Assembly (NCBI GenBank): GCA_964443545.1
Contig: CAYUCV010000006.1
Span: 1-54,418, forward strand
DNA length: 54,418 nucleotides
Direction of reading: 5' to 3'
Source of the DNA: JBAZKV01 sp964443545
GTDB taxonomy: Bacteria; Margulisbacteria; WOR-1; JAKLHX01; JBAZKV01
Shown here: positions 13,083 to 22,033 of the stretch, one piece after another
Layout: the number at the start of each line of letters is the position of its first letter
How positions within the stretch are numbered: the first letter of the stretch is position 1
The notes under the pieces: generated by a model
Databases searched by the model: none
Seen by the model: the letters and a program-made list of their open reading frames with translations, nothing else
What the model was told of the DNA's origin: nothing
Translations under genes and position numbers: made by a program

Positions 13083-13553
13083 ATGCCGAGAAGAGGAAGG
13101 ATAAGCAAGAGAAAGGGATCTGCAGATCCAAAGTTCGGGAGCCTGATGGTTCAGAAGTTTGTCAACAAACTCATGATCAAGGGCAAAAAAGCCACGGCCG
13201 AAAAGATCTTTTACGGAGCCATGGAACAGGTAGCAAAAAAGAGCTCCCAGGACCCGATGGGCGTATTTGAAAAAGCTCTTAAGAACATCACTCCTTTCAT
13301 GGAGGTCAAGTCCAGAAGGGTGGGAGGCTCCACATATCAGATACCGATAGAGGTCACCAAGGACAGAGGAACTTCTATAGCCATGAAATGGCTCAGGATG
13401 TCGGCACAGGAGCGGCAGGGACGTTCCATGGCAGAAAAGCTGGCCTCTGAGATAATGGACGCTTCTAACGGGACAGGCGGCGCGGCAAAAAAAAGAGAGG
13501 ACCTGCACAAGACCGCAGAGGCCAACAAAGCTTTTGCGCATTTCAGGTGGTAG
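13083..13553 (+). CDS. rpsG: 30S ribosomal protein S7
   Basis: This is a 156-residue protein starting MPRRGRISKRKG. It has the family length and the conserved GGSTYQIPIEV segment. S7 nucleates assembly of the 30S head. It starts one base after the rpsL stop; the in-frame extension upstream lies within rpsL and was excluded. Confidence 0.96.
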   Translation: MPRRGRISKRKGSADPKFGSLMVQKFVNKLMIKGKKATAEKIFYGAMEQVAKKSSQDPMGVFEKALKNITPFMEVKSRRVGGSTYQIPIEVTKDRGTSIAMKWLRMSAQERQGRSMAEKLASEIMDASNGTGGAAKKREDLHKTAEANKAFAHFRW

Positions 13554-13568
13554 AGGAAAAGGAAGAAG

Positions 13569-15653
13569 ATGGCAAGACAATTCACGCTTGAAAAGACCAG
13601 GAACATCGGTATCATGGCCCACATCGATGCGGGCAAGACCACTCTTACCGAGAGGATCCTTTATTACACGGGCAAGCTGTATAAAATAGGCGAAGTGCAC
13701 GAAGGCACAGCCACCATGGACTGGATGGAGCAGGAAAAAGAGAGGGGCATAACGATCACCTCTGCCTGCACGACCTGTTCCTGGAAAGAGCACAGAATAA
13801 ACATAATAGATACACCCGGCCACGTTGATTTTACCGTGGAAGTGGAAAGGTCCCTGCGAGTACTCGACGGGGTCGTGGCGGTGTTCTGCGCGGTCGGCGG
13901 CGTCCAGCCCCAGAGCGAAACCGTCTGGAGGCAGGCGGTAAGGAACCATGTTCCCAGGCTTGCTTTTGTGAACAAAATGGACAGAGTGGGGGCGGATTTC
14001 AAAAGAGTGATGAAGATGATGCACGAAAGGCTCCACACGCATCCAGTTGCGATACAGCTTCCCATAGGAGCGGAGGACTCTTTTAAGGGCGTAATAGACC
14101 TGGTGGAAATGAAGGCCATAATTTATGAAGATGCCAAAGGTGAAAAATTCAAGGTGGAGCCGATACCCCAGGAGTTAAAAAGCAAGGCTGCAAGGTACCA
14201 TGAAAAAGTTCTTGAAGCGGCTGCTGACGCGGACGATGGATTAATGCTAAAATACTTAGAGGGACACAAGTTAACGGTAGAAGAGATTAAGACCGGGCTT
14301 AGAAAAGGTTCGATCGGCGGGAAAATCGTTCTGGTCACCTGCGGAACCGCTTTCAAGAACAAAGGCGTTCAGCCCCTGCTGGACGCGGTCATAGAGTATC
14401 TTCCTTCACCGGTTGACATACCTGCGGTAAAAGGGATAGACCCCGACAGCGGGGAAGAGGCGATGCGAAGGGCCTTGGACAGCGCTCCCTTTGCAGGTCT
14501 GGCGTTCAAGATAATGACGGACCCGTTCGTTGGAAAACTGACATTTTTTAGGGTGTATTCAGGAACAATGAAAAGCGGATCATATATATTAAATTCGACA
14601 AAAGGGACCAGAGAAAGGATCGGAAGATTGCTGCAGATGCATGCCAATAAAAGAGAAGAGATCGAAGAGGTCAACGCGGGAGATATTGCCGCGGCTGTAG
14701 GACTTAAGAACACTACCACCGGCAACACTCTGTGCGATGAGAAAGCCCCGATAATACTTGAATCCATGGTATTTCCGGAGACGGTCATTTCCGTTGCGAT
14801 AGAGCCCAAGACCAAGGCCGACCAGGAAAAACTGGGGGCCTCTCTGCAAAAGCTCGCCGAAGAAGATCCGACGTTTACGGTCAGGACCGATCCCGAGACC
14901 GGGCAGACCATCATCGGAGGCATGGGAGAGCTGCATCTGGAAATAATAGTGGACAGACTGCTGCGCGAGTTCAAAGTTGATTCCAATGTTGGAAAACCCC
15001 AGGTAGCCTACAGAGAGACCATCAAGGGAGGCGCTCAGGCCGAAGGAAAGTTCATCAGACAGACGGGAGGCCGCGGACAGTACGGCCATGTCTATATAAA
15101 GGTTGAGCCTTCAAAGGAAAAGACCTTTGAGTTTGAGAACAAGATCGTCGGCGGCGCAATTCCGAGGGAATACATTCCTGCTGTCGAAGCCGGCATCAAA
15201 GAGGCAATGACCGGCGGCGTGCTTGCCGGTTACCCGGTCTTGAACGTAAAAGTCACTCTTTATGACGGTTCGTTCCACGAAGTCGATTCTTCCGAGATCG
15301 CATTTAAGATCGCAGGTTCTATGGCTTTTAAAGACGCGGTGATGAAGGCAAAACCCGTGCTGCTGGAGCCAATAATGAAGGTGGAAGTTGTTACCCCGGA
15401 GCAGTATCTCGGGGATGTTATGGGCGACCTCAACAGCAGAAGGGCCCGCATAGAGGGCATGGAATCCTATAAGGAAATGCAGACCATAAAATCAAAAGTG
15501 CCTCTTTCCGAAATGTTCGGATATTCCACGACTCTGCGGTCTTCTTCCCAGGGAAGGGCATCCTATACAATGGAGTTCTCATCCTATGAAGAAGTGTCCA
15601 AGAACATATCGGAAGGCATAATCCTTAAATCGTCGGGAAAGGCGCAGGAATAA
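13569..15653 (+). CDS. fusA: translation elongation factor G
   Basis: This 694-residue translocase GTPase is full length. Visible GTPase motifs are G1 AHIDAGKTT (about residues 17-25), G3 DTPGHVDF (near 81-88) and G4 NKMD (near 135-138). Domains II-V follow, with PGLMPREYIPA-like GGAIPREYIPAVEAG in domain IV. It lies at the end of the str cluster. The next gene is rpsJ rather than tuf. Confidence 0.97.
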   Translation: MARQFTLEKTRNIGIMAHIDAGKTTLTERILYYTGKLYKIGEVHEGTATMDWMEQEKERGITITSACTTCSWKEHRINIIDTPGHVDFTVEVERSLRVLDGVVAVFCAVGGVQPQSETVWRQAVRNHVPRLAFVNKMDRVGADFKRVMKMMHERLHTHPVAIQLPIGAEDSFKGVIDLVEMKAIIYEDAKGEKFKVEPIPQELKSKAARYHEKVLEAAADADDGLMLKYLEGHKLTVEEIKTGLRKGSIGGKIVLVTCGTAFKNKGVQPLLDAVIEYLPSPVDIPAVKGIDPDSGEEAMRRALDSAPFAGLAFKIMTDPFVGKLTFFRVYSGTMKSGSYILNSTKGTRERIGRLLQMHANKREEIEEVNAGDIAAAVGLKNTTTGNTLCDEKAPIILESMVFPETVISVAIEPKTKADQEKLGASLQKLAEEDPTFTVRTDPETGQTIIGGMGELHLEIIVDRLLREFKVDSNVGKPQVAYRETIKGGAQAEGKFIRQTGGRGQYGHVYIKVEPSKEKTFEFENKIVGGAIPREYIPAVEAGIKEAMTGGVLAGYPVLNVKVTLYDGSFHEVDSSEIAFKIAGSMAFKDAVMKAKPVLLEPIMKVEVVTPEQYLGDVMGDLNSRRARIEGMESYKEMQTIKSKVPLSEMFGYSTTLRSSSQGRASYTMEFSSYEEVSKNISEGIILKSSGKAQE

Positions 15654-15654
15654 A

Positions 15655-15966
15655 GTGTCAAGACAAAAGATAAGGATCAGGCTCAAAGGATACGACCACA
15701 GGATGCTGGACCAGTCCTCTCAGAAGATAATAGAGACGGCAAAGAGGGCAGGGGCAGCGGTTTCGGGGCCGATACCTCTTCCGACCGACAAAGAGGTCTA
15801 CTGCGTACTGAGGTCGCCGCATGTAGATAAAAAGTCGAGGGAGCATTTTGAGATAAGGACGCACAAGAGGCTGATAGACATCCTGGACCCTGCTCCGCAG
15901 ACCGTGGACGCTCTTATGCAGATAGATCTTCCGGCGGGCGTCGATATAGAAATAAAACTTTCTTAA
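15655..15966 (+). CDS. rpsJ: 30S ribosomal protein S10
   Basis: This is a 103-residue protein, MSRQKIRIRLKGYDHRMLD, with IPLPTDKEVYCVLRSPHVDKKS, diagnostic for S10. It is the NusE partner in antitermination and the contact point for the NusG KOW domain. It starts with GTG one base after the fusA stop. Confidence 0.96.
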   Translation: MSRQKIRIRLKGYDHRMLDQSSQKIIETAKRAGAAVSGPIPLPTDKEVYCVLRSPHVDKKSREHFEIRTHKRLIDILDPAPQTVDALMQIDLPAGVDIEIKLS

Positions 15967-15976
15967 AGGAAATAAA

Positions 15977-16609
15977 ATGGGTTTTGGAATATTCGGTAAA
16001 AAATTAGGAATGACCCAGGTATACGACAAGTCGGGAGCAGCCGTTCCGGTCACCGTAATAGAGGCGCTCCCGTGCTTTGTTACCAGGATACTTGAGGAAA
16101 AGAAAGCGGTCCAGATAGGCACAAGGGTTTCAAAAAGGTCTATTAAGCCCATCGTCGGCTCTTATGCTCAGTCGGGCGTTAAAGAGAACCTTAATAAGTT
16201 CGAGGAGTTCGGGGCAGAAGATACCTCAAAGATCGCCCTGGGACAGCAGGTTAAGACGGACATTTTTGCGGCAGGGGAAAAGGTTTCTGTGGTAGGTGTG
16301 TCCATAGGCAAAGGATTTGCCGGTACGATCAAGAGACATCATTTTATGAGAAGCCATATGACCCACGGTTCCAAGTCCCACAGGATCCCGGGGTCTATCG
16401 GGGCGGGCACAACTCCTGGAAGGGTCTATAAGGGAAAAAGGATGGCGGGCAGGATGGGCGGAGAAAAAGTGACAGTTAAGAACCTTATGGTGTTCGAAGC
16501 AGACCCCGAAAAGAACATAGTTCTTATCAAAGGCGCGGTGCCGGGACCCAGGGGCGCTTTTGTAACGATAAAGAGAACGGCTGCTAAAAAGGCGGAAAAG
16601 AAGAAATGA
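15977..16609 (+). CDS. rplC: 50S ribosomal protein L3
   Basis: This 210-residue protein is one of the assembly initiators of the large subunit. HFMRSHMTHGSKSHRIPGSI and the following GRVYKGKRMAGRMGG carry the conserved loop reaching toward the peptidyl transferase centre. Its stop overlaps the rplD start (ATGA). Confidence 0.96.
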   Translation: MGFGIFGKKLGMTQVYDKSGAAVPVTVIEALPCFVTRILEEKKAVQIGTRVSKRSIKPIVGSYAQSGVKENLNKFEEFGAEDTSKIALGQQVKTDIFAAGEKVSVVGVSIGKGFAGTIKRHHFMRSHMTHGSKSHRIPGSIGAGTTPGRVYKGKRMAGRMGGEKVTVKNLMVFEADPEKNIVLIKGAVPGPRGAFVTIKRTAAKKAEKKK

Positions 16610-17232
16610 CAAGCCTGAAACTGATAAATATTAACGGGAAAACTTCGGGAACACTTGAAGCAAGCGACACGGTCTTTTCAAGGACCCCAAAAGAAAGCGT
16701 TGTTCATCTGGCCCTTACCTGGCTTATGGCTTCAAAGAGGCAGGGGACCGCTTCGTCCAAGACCAGGACAGAAGTTAGAGGCGGCGGCAAAAAACCCTGG
16801 AGCCAGAAGGGCACAGGAAGAGCAAGGTCTGGTTCCATAAGGTCTCCTCTGTGGAGAGGCGGAGGGGTCAACTTTGGCCCAAAGCCGAGGGACTTTTCGC
16901 ATTCGCTCAACAAGAAAACAAGAGAAGCCGCAATAGCGATGGTGATAAGCGATAAAGCCATATCTGACAAGTTGAAGGTGATAGACCAGGAATTGCCCGC
17001 TTCGGGAAAGACAAAGGATATGTCGGCATTCCTTGAAAAGCTGGGAGCTCTAAACAGCCTTATGGTATTTGACGGGGCCGGCGAAAAGACAATTAGGTCC
17101 GCAAAAAATTTGAAAGCTTCAAAACTGGTGTTCTCCAAGGACATAAATGTGCTTGATGTAGTAGCGCATGAATGGCTGCTCCTGGACAAGGCTGCGGTCA
17201 AAAGCCTGGAAAAGAGGTACGCAGGAAAATGA
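16606..17232 (+). CDS. rplD: 50S ribosomal protein L4
   Basis: This 208-residue protein has the long internal loop of L4 (RGGGKKPWSQKGTGRARSGS) that lines the peptide exit tunnel. In some bacteria L4 represses the S10 operon; no matching leader is visible here. It is coupled to rplC upstream and rplW downstream by ATGA overlaps. Confidence 0.96.
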   Translation: MTSLKLININGKTSGTLEASDTVFSRTPKESVVHLALTWLMASKRQGTASSKTRTEVRGGGKKPWSQKGTGRARSGSIRSPLWRGGGVNFGPKPRDFSHSLNKKTREAAIAMVISDKAISDKLKVIDQELPASGKTKDMSAFLEKLGALNSLMVFDGAGEKTIRSAKNLKASKLVFSKDINVLDVVAHEWLLLDKAAVKSLEKRYAGK

Positions 17233-17522
17233 GGAACTTTGATCAGATAATAATCAGGCCGATAATAACAGAAAAATCAACCGGACTTAAAGCTTCGTCA
17301 GATATCTATGCTTTTTCCGTTCTGCCTGATGCCACAAAGGTGGACATCAAGAACGCGGTCGAGAAGCTTTTTAACGTTAAGGTCCTAAGCGTCAACACCA
17401 TAAACTCCGACGGCAGAAGAAGACAGGTCGGTCGCAGCGTCGGCAGGAGCGCAAGGATAAAGAAGGCTTATGTCAAACTTATGAGCGGACAAAAAATTGA
17501 GATGCTTGAAGGGATGTTGTAA
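17229..17522 (+). CDS. rplW: 50S ribosomal protein L23
   Basis: This is a 97-residue protein, MRNFDQIIIRPIITEKS, the usual L23 start. It sits at the tunnel exit and docks SRP and trigger factor. The start at 17229 overlaps the rplD stop; the longer frame from 17172 lies inside rplD. Confidence 0.95.
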   Translation: MRNFDQIIIRPIITEKSTGLKASSDIYAFSVLPDATKVDIKNAVEKLFNVKVLSVNTINSDGRRRQVGRSVGRSARIKKAYVKLMSGQKIEMLEGML

Positions 17523-17524
17523 AA

Positions 17525-18352
17525 ATGGCAATTAAAACAAGAAGACCGATCACGCCGGGGACCAGAGAAAGGATAGATATATCCTACGACGATATAACCT
17601 GCACTACGCCGGAGAGGTCACTTACACGGGTGCTCCACAAGCATGCCGGAAGGGACTTTACGGGCAGGATAAGAGTAAGGCATCAGGGCGGCGGCAATAA
17701 GAGGAAATACCGCCTGATAGACTTCAAGAGGGACAAGGACAGTATTACGGCCACGGTAAAGACGATAGAGTATGATCCAAACAGGAATTGCAGGATAAGC
17801 CTGGTGGAATATGACGACAAAGAACTCCGCTACATACTTACCCCGCTGGGCTTGAGCGTAGGCGACAGGATAGAATCGGGTGCGGATGCAGATATAACTC
17901 TGGGTAACTGCCTCCCGATCAAGAATATTCCTGAAGGCACCACGGTGCACAATGTGGAAATGGTCCCTCAAAAAGGCGGACAGCTGGCCAGGTCGGCGGG
18001 CTCCTTTGCGGTGGTCTCTTCAAAAGAAGGACGCTTTGCCACTCTCAAACTGCCTTCTGGCGAGGAGAGGCTTATCAGCATAGAGTGCAGGGCCACAATC
18101 GGACAGGTGGGAAATCTTGATGTCAAGAACATTTCTCTGGGCAAAGCGGGCAGGAGCAGGCACAGAGGGATCAGGCCGAGCGTAAGAGGTATTGCAATGA
18201 ACCCATGCGACCATCCGCACGGAGGCGGCGAAGGCAGATCGCCGATTGGACGTCCGGGGCCGGTCAGCCCTACAGGCAAGCCGACACTGGGCTTTAAGAC
18301 CAGAGGCAAGAGAAAAGCAAGCAGCAAGTACATTCTTGTCAGGAGGAAATAG
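17525..18352 (+). CDS. rplB: 50S ribosomal protein L2
   Basis: This 275-residue protein has the C-terminal MNPCDHPHGGGEGRS segment, whose histidine lies near the peptidyl transferase centre. The basic C-terminus (FKTRGKRKASSKYI) is intact. It starts two bases after rplW. Confidence 0.97.
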   Translation: MAIKTRRPITPGTRERIDISYDDITCTTPERSLTRVLHKHAGRDFTGRIRVRHQGGGNKRKYRLIDFKRDKDSITATVKTIEYDPNRNCRISLVEYDDKELRYILTPLGLSVGDRIESGADADITLGNCLPIKNIPEGTTVHNVEMVPQKGGQLARSAGSFAVVSSKEGRFATLKLPSGEERLISIECRATIGQVGNLDVKNISLGKAGRSRHRGIRPSVRGIAMNPCDHPHGGGEGRSPIGRPGPVSPTGKPTLGFKTRGKRKASSKYILVRRK

Positions 18353-18354
18353 GG

Positions 18355-18639
18355 ATGGCAAGATCGCTTAAAAAAGGCCCTTTTGTTGACTATCATCTGA
18401 TGGAAAAAGTGGAGAAGGCCGCAAGGACCGGGGACAAAAAGATCATAAAGACCTGGTCAAGAAGGTCAACGATAGTCCCTGAGATGATAGGGCTTACCTT
18501 TGCGGTCCATAACGGCTTGAAGCACATACCTGTCTATATAACCGAGAACATGGTAGGGCACAAACTCGGGGAGTTTTCTCCCACGAGAAATTTTAGGGGC
18601 CACAGCGCTCCCACCGATAAATCGGCGTCCCTTACGTGA
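18355..18639 (+). CDS. rpsS: 30S ribosomal protein S19
   Basis: This 94-residue protein contains KKGPFVDYHLMEKV and TWSRRSTIVPEMIGLTFAVHN, diagnostic for S19. It pairs with S13 in the 30S head. It follows rplB by two bases. Confidence 0.96.
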   Translation: MARSLKKGPFVDYHLMEKVEKAARTGDKKIIKTWSRRSTIVPEMIGLTFAVHNGLKHIPVYITENMVGHKLGEFSPTRNFRGHSAPTDKSASLT

Positions 18640-18660
18640 TGAAAGGAAGGATCCCAGGAA

Positions 18661-19017
18661 ATGAAGGTTAAGGCGCAGGCAAAATATCAAAGGGTTTCGG
18701 AAAGAAAAGTAAAAAGGGTTCTTGACCTTGTGCGGGGCAAGATGGCCAAAGAAGCTCTTGTCATACTTAAGTTCCTTCCTCATTCGGCAGCAAAGCTCGC
18801 CGAGAATGCTTTGAAGTCGGCTGTGGCAAATGCCAAGAACAACTATAAGATGGACGAAGCCTCTCTTGTCCTTTCCGAGTGCTATGTCGGCAGGGCCACG
18901 CCGCTTAAGAGGATAAGACCCAGGGCAAGAGGAAGGGCTTTTTCGAGGATCAGGAGGTTCTCTCATATCACCATGTTCGTCGAAAGTCTGCAGGAACAAA
19001 AAGCGGAGGCAAAATAA
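18661..19017 (+). CDS. rplV: 50S ribosomal protein L22
   Basis: This is a 118-residue protein. The beta-hairpin segment RIRPRARGRAFSRIRRFSHI reaches into the exit tunnel. A GAAAGGAAGGATCCCAGGAA stretch lies just before the ATG. The last base of its stop is the first base of the rpsC start. Confidence 0.95.
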   Translation: MKVKAQAKYQRVSERKVKRVLDLVRGKMAKEALVILKFLPHSAAKLAENALKSAVANAKNNYKMDEASLVLSECYVGRATPLKRIRPRARGRAFSRIRRFSHITMFVESLQEQKAEAK

Positions 19018-19706
19018 TGGGCCAGAAGATCCACCCGAGAGGGTTCAGGCTGGGAATAATCGAGGATTGGTACAGCACATGGTTTGCCCAGGGCGACAGC
19101 TACGCGGACAACCTTGAGGAAGACCGTAGCATAAGGGACTTTTTAAAGAAAAAACTGTTTAGGGCCGGTATCTCAAAGATAAAGATACACCGCAGGGCCA
19201 ACCAGATAGAGATAGCCATCTATACTGCAAAGCCCGGACTCATCATAGGAAAAGGCGGAAGAGATGTTGCTCTTGTGCGGGACGAACTCGTAAAGCTCAT
19301 AAAAAATCAGGTCCAGCTTGATATTCAGGAAGAAAGCAATTCGGAGACCTGTTCGATACTGGTGGCAGAGAACATAGCCAGCCAGCTGGAAAAAAGGATA
19401 GCCTTTAGGAGAGTGATGAGGCAGACCGTGCTTAAAGTTCTGCGCCAGGGAGCTAAAGGTATCAAGGTGATGATCGCGGGAAGGCTTGGCGGAGCCGAGA
19501 TAGCGCGTACGGAGTGGTACAGAAGAGGACAGGTGCCTCTTCATACGCTCAGGGCAAGGATCGATTACGGCTTTACCGAGGCCATGACGCTTTACGGAAA
19601 GATAGGCGTCAAGGTCTGGATCTATAAAGGCGATGTTCTTCCGGAAAAAGAAAGAAAGGCTCAGACAACGGCCCAGGAACAGGTCGTTACTCAGATGACG
19701 ATGTGA
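19017..19706 (+). CDS. rpsC: 30S ribosomal protein S3
   Basis: This 229-residue protein has a KH domain with GLIIGKGGRDV and the C-terminal GGAEIARTEWYRRGQVPLHT signature. S3 forms part of the mRNA entry channel. It overlaps rplV by one base. Confidence 0.97.
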   Translation: MGQKIHPRGFRLGIIEDWYSTWFAQGDSYADNLEEDRSIRDFLKKKLFRAGISKIKIHRRANQIEIAIYTAKPGLIIGKGGRDVALVRDELVKLIKNQVQLDIQEESNSETCSILVAENIASQLEKRIAFRRVMRQTVLKVLRQGAKGIKVMIAGRLGGAEIARTEWYRRGQVPLHTLRARIDYGFTEAMTLYGKIGVKVWIYKGDVLPEKERKAQTTAQEQVVTQMTM

Positions 19707-19715
19707 GGTAAAAAA

Positions 19716-20126
19716 ATGGTATTGCAGCCGGGACGCACTAAATTCAGAAAACAGCAGAGAGGAATGATGAAGGGCAGGGCCTGCCGAGGAAACACTCTTG
19801 CCTTTGGACAGTTCGGCCTGCAGTCCCTTGAGACCGCATGGCTAAAGGTGTCCCAGATAGAATCCGCAAGAAAGGCTCTTACGCATTTTGTAAAAAGAGG
19901 CGGCAAGGTCTGGATAAGGGTTCTGGCCGACAAACCCTATTCCTCAAGGCCGGCAGAAACAAGGATGGGCGGCGGTAAGGGAGCCCCGGAATATTTTGTC
20001 GCTCCAGTCAAACCGGGCACCATAATATTTGAGCTGGCCGGTGTCAGCCATAAAGACGCCAAAGAAGCCATGAGGCTGGCCGGGCACAAAATGCCCGTGA
20101 TGACCAGGTTCGTGGAAAAAGCATAG
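19716..20126 (+). CDS. rplP: 50S ribosomal protein L16
   Basis: This 136-residue protein begins MVLQPGRTKFRKQQRG. It contains RACRGNTLAFGQFGLQSLE and the conserved RMGGGKGAPEYFVAPVKPG. L16 helps position tRNA in the A site. It ends 8 bases before rpmC. Confidence 0.96.
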   Translation: MVLQPGRTKFRKQQRGMMKGRACRGNTLAFGQFGLQSLETAWLKVSQIESARKALTHFVKRGGKVWIRVLADKPYSSRPAETRMGGGKGAPEYFVAPVKPGTIIFELAGVSHKDAKEAMRLAGHKMPVMTRFVEKA

Positions 20127-20134
20127 GAAGGCAA

Positions 20135-20335
20135 ATGATGAAGTACTCAAAAATAAAAGAAATGAGCGAGCAGGAGATCAGGGTAAAAGAGGCCGAACTG
20201 CGTAAAGAGCTTCTTAAGTTCAGGTTCGAGTCTGCGGTAACGCAGGTCAAGAACCCGCTCAAAAAAAGGTCCCTGCGCAAGGACATAGCAAGACTTTTGA
20301 CCGCTGCAAGGGAGAAGAAGAATGCAGGAAAATAA
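20135..20335 (+). CDS. rpmC: 50S ribosomal protein L29
   Basis: This 66-residue two-helix protein has the pattern KEMSEQEIRVKEAELRKELLKFRFE, located at the tunnel exit beside L23. Two consecutive ATG codons (20135 and 20138) follow AGGAAGG; either could be used. Its 3' end overlaps rpsQ by 14 bases. Confidence 0.93.
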   Translation: MMKYSKIKEMSEQEIRVKEAELRKELLKFRFESAVTQVKNPLKKRSLRKDIARLLTAAREKKNAGK

Positions 20336-20597
20336 CAGGGAGAACAGGAAAAAATCAAGAACGGGTTTTGTCGTAAGCGACAAAATGAACAAAACCGTGG
20401 TAGTAGCTGTAGAGAGGCTGTTCAAGCACCCGCTCTATAAAAAAACCATCAAGAGGCTGTCCCGGTTCAAGGCCCACGATGAAGAAAACACATGCAAGAC
20501 CGGGGACAGGGTTGAAATAATCGAGACCAAGCCGATCTCAAAGGACAAGAGATGGAGAGTGGTTAAAATTCTTGGGGCGGAAAGGGACCAGGCGTAA
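20322..20597 (+). CDS. rpsQ: 30S ribosomal protein S17
   Basis: This is a 91-residue OB-fold protein containing SDKMNKTVVVAVERLFKHPLY. A Ser/Arg/Asn-rich N-terminal tail of ~12 residues precedes the core. AGGGAGAAG immediately before the ATG, inside rpmC, supports the overlapping start. Confidence 0.95.
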   Translation: MQENNRENRKKSRTGFVVSDKMNKTVVVAVERLFKHPLYKKTIKRLSRFKAHDEENTCKTGDRVEIIETKPISKDKRWRVVKILGAERDQA

Positions 20598-20598
20598 A

Positions 20599-20967
20599 AT
20601 GATACAGGTTCAAACAAGGCTGAATGTGGCCGACAATTCCGGAGCAAAACAGATCCTGTGTGTCAGGATACTGGGGACCTCTTTTAGAAGGTATGCCAGT
20701 GTTGGAGATGTGATAATCGGCGTTGTTAAGGACGCCACCCCCAACATGACGGTCAAAAAAAGCGCGGTGGTCAAAGCCGTGGTCGTAAGGGTTAAAAAAC
20801 CTCTGCGCAGGGACGACGCTTCCTATGTAAGCTTTGACGACAACGCGGCAGTTCTCATAAACGACCAGGGCAACCCCATCGGCACGAGGGTGTTTGGCCC
20901 GGTGGCAAGAGAGCTGCGCGACAAGAACTATATGAAAATAATCTCATTAGCGGTAGAGGTGGTATAA
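20599..20967 (+). CDS. rplN: 50S ribosomal protein L14
   Basis: This 122-residue protein begins MIQVQTRLNVADNSGAKQ, the canonical L14 start. It forms bridges to the small subunit. The longer frame from 20572 lies within rpsQ and was excluded. Confidence 0.97.
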   Translation: MIQVQTRLNVADNSGAKQILCVRILGTSFRRYASVGDVIIGVVKDATPNMTVKKSAVVKAVVVRVKKPLRRDDASYVSFDDNAAVLINDQGNPIGTRVFGPVARELRDKNYMKIISLAVEVV

Positions 20968-20968
20968 G

Positions 20969-21277
20969 ATGCAGCCAAGAATTAAAAAAGGCGATACAGC
21001 CCTGGTCATTTCGGGAAAAGATAAAGGCAAAAAAGGAAAAGTCCTTAAGGTCCTGCCGGACAAGGACTGTGCCATTGTTGAAAAGATCAACACAGTAAAA
21101 AGACATTTAAAGGCCAACAGGAACTTTCAGGGAGGCATAATAGAGAAACTGCTGCCGATCCGGCTGTCCAAGCTCATGGCCGTTTGCCCGCACTGCTCAA
21201 AGCCGTCCCGACTTATTAAAAAGGACTCTTACAGGGCCTGTGCCAAGTGTAAAGAGATCATAGACAAGGTGAAATAA
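20969..21277 (+). CDS. rplX: 50S ribosomal protein L24
   Basis: This 102-residue KOW-domain protein begins near ALVISGKDKGKKGKVLKV. The C-terminal part has CPHC and CAKC pairs, the four-cysteine arrangement seen in many bacterial L24 proteins that may bind zinc. It initiates 50S assembly at the tunnel exit. Confidence 0.95.
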   Translation: MQPRIKKGDTALVISGKDKGKKGKVLKVLPDKDCAIVEKINTVKRHLKANRNFQGGIIEKLLPIRLSKLMAVCPHCSKPSRLIKKDSYRACAKCKEIIDKVK

Positions 21278-21278
21278 A

Positions 21279-21821
21279 GTGACAACCCTAAAGCAAAAGT
21301 ACGACAAGGTCATAATAAAAGAGCTCACAAAGGAATTTTCCTACACCAACAGGATGCAAGTCCCGTGCGTAAAGAAGGTCGTCATCAACAGAGGGCTCGG
21401 GGAATCCGTTTCCAATCCAAAGGCCATGGACACCTCTCTTGCTGAGCTTGCCTCGATCACCGGACAGAAGCCCGCGGTCACAAAAGCAAAAAAATCAATC
21501 GCTGCTTTCAAACTCAGGGCCAAACAGCCCATCGGCTGCAAGGTTACGCTGAGAGGAACAAGGATGTACCACTTTCTTGACAAACTGATCAACATCTGCC
21601 TGCCGCGTATAAGGGACTTTAAAGGGATCTCTCCTAAGTCCTTTGACGGGCACGGCAACTATACAATGGGCGTAACAGAGCAGCTCATATTCCCCGAGAT
21701 AGACTATGACAAGGTCGACAAGATCAGGGGGATGGATATAACTATCTGCACCACGGCAAAGACCGATAAAGAGGCCAGGGCTCTTCTGACCCTCATGGGC
21801 ATGCCGTTTAGGGCAGCATAA
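21279..21821 (+). CDS. rplE: 50S ribosomal protein L5
   Basis: This 180-residue protein contains PCVKKVVINRGLGE and GHGNYTMGVTEQLIFPEIDYD, diagnostic for L5. It binds 5S rRNA in the central protuberance. It starts with GTG one base after the rplX stop. Confidence 0.96.
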   Translation: MTTLKQKYDKVIIKELTKEFSYTNRMQVPCVKKVVINRGLGESVSNPKAMDTSLAELASITGQKPAVTKAKKSIAAFKLRAKQPIGCKVTLRGTRMYHFLDKLINICLPRIRDFKGISPKSFDGHGNYTMGVTEQLIFPEIDYDKVDKIRGMDITICTTAKTDKEARALLTLMGMPFRAA

Positions 21822-21837
21822 CGGAGGAACAAGAAGA

Positions 21838-22023
21838 ATGGGCAAGACATCCTGGCTGGCAAAACTGAAGAAAAAAGTCAAATTCCCGACAAGAAGGAAG
21901 GCCCGCTGCAGAAAGTGCGGAAGGGCCAGGGCGGTGATAAAAAAATTCGGACTCTGCAGGATCTGCTTCAGGAGCGCGGCTCACAACGGGCTGCTTCCCG
22001 GAGTGACCAAATCGAGCTGGTAA
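21838..22023 (+). CDS. rpsN: 30S ribosomal protein S14, zinc-binding type Z
   Basis: This 61-residue short S14 has CRKCGRARAVIKKFGLCRICF: two CxxC pairs forming a zinc site, as in Firmicutes and Thermus rather than the long zinc-free form of E. coli. A GGAGGAACAAGAAG stretch precedes the ATG. It lies at the standard spc position between L5 and S8. Confidence 0.95.
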   Translation: MGKTSWLAKLKKKVKFPTRRKARCRKCGRARAVIKKFGLCRICFRSAAHNGLLPGVTKSSW

Positions 22024-22033
22024 AGGAGCACAA

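Noticed and set aside
13074..14042. A 322-residue minus-strand open frame over rpsG and fusA
   Set aside because: It is antisense to two highly conserved genes, has no family pattern and no ribosome-binding site.
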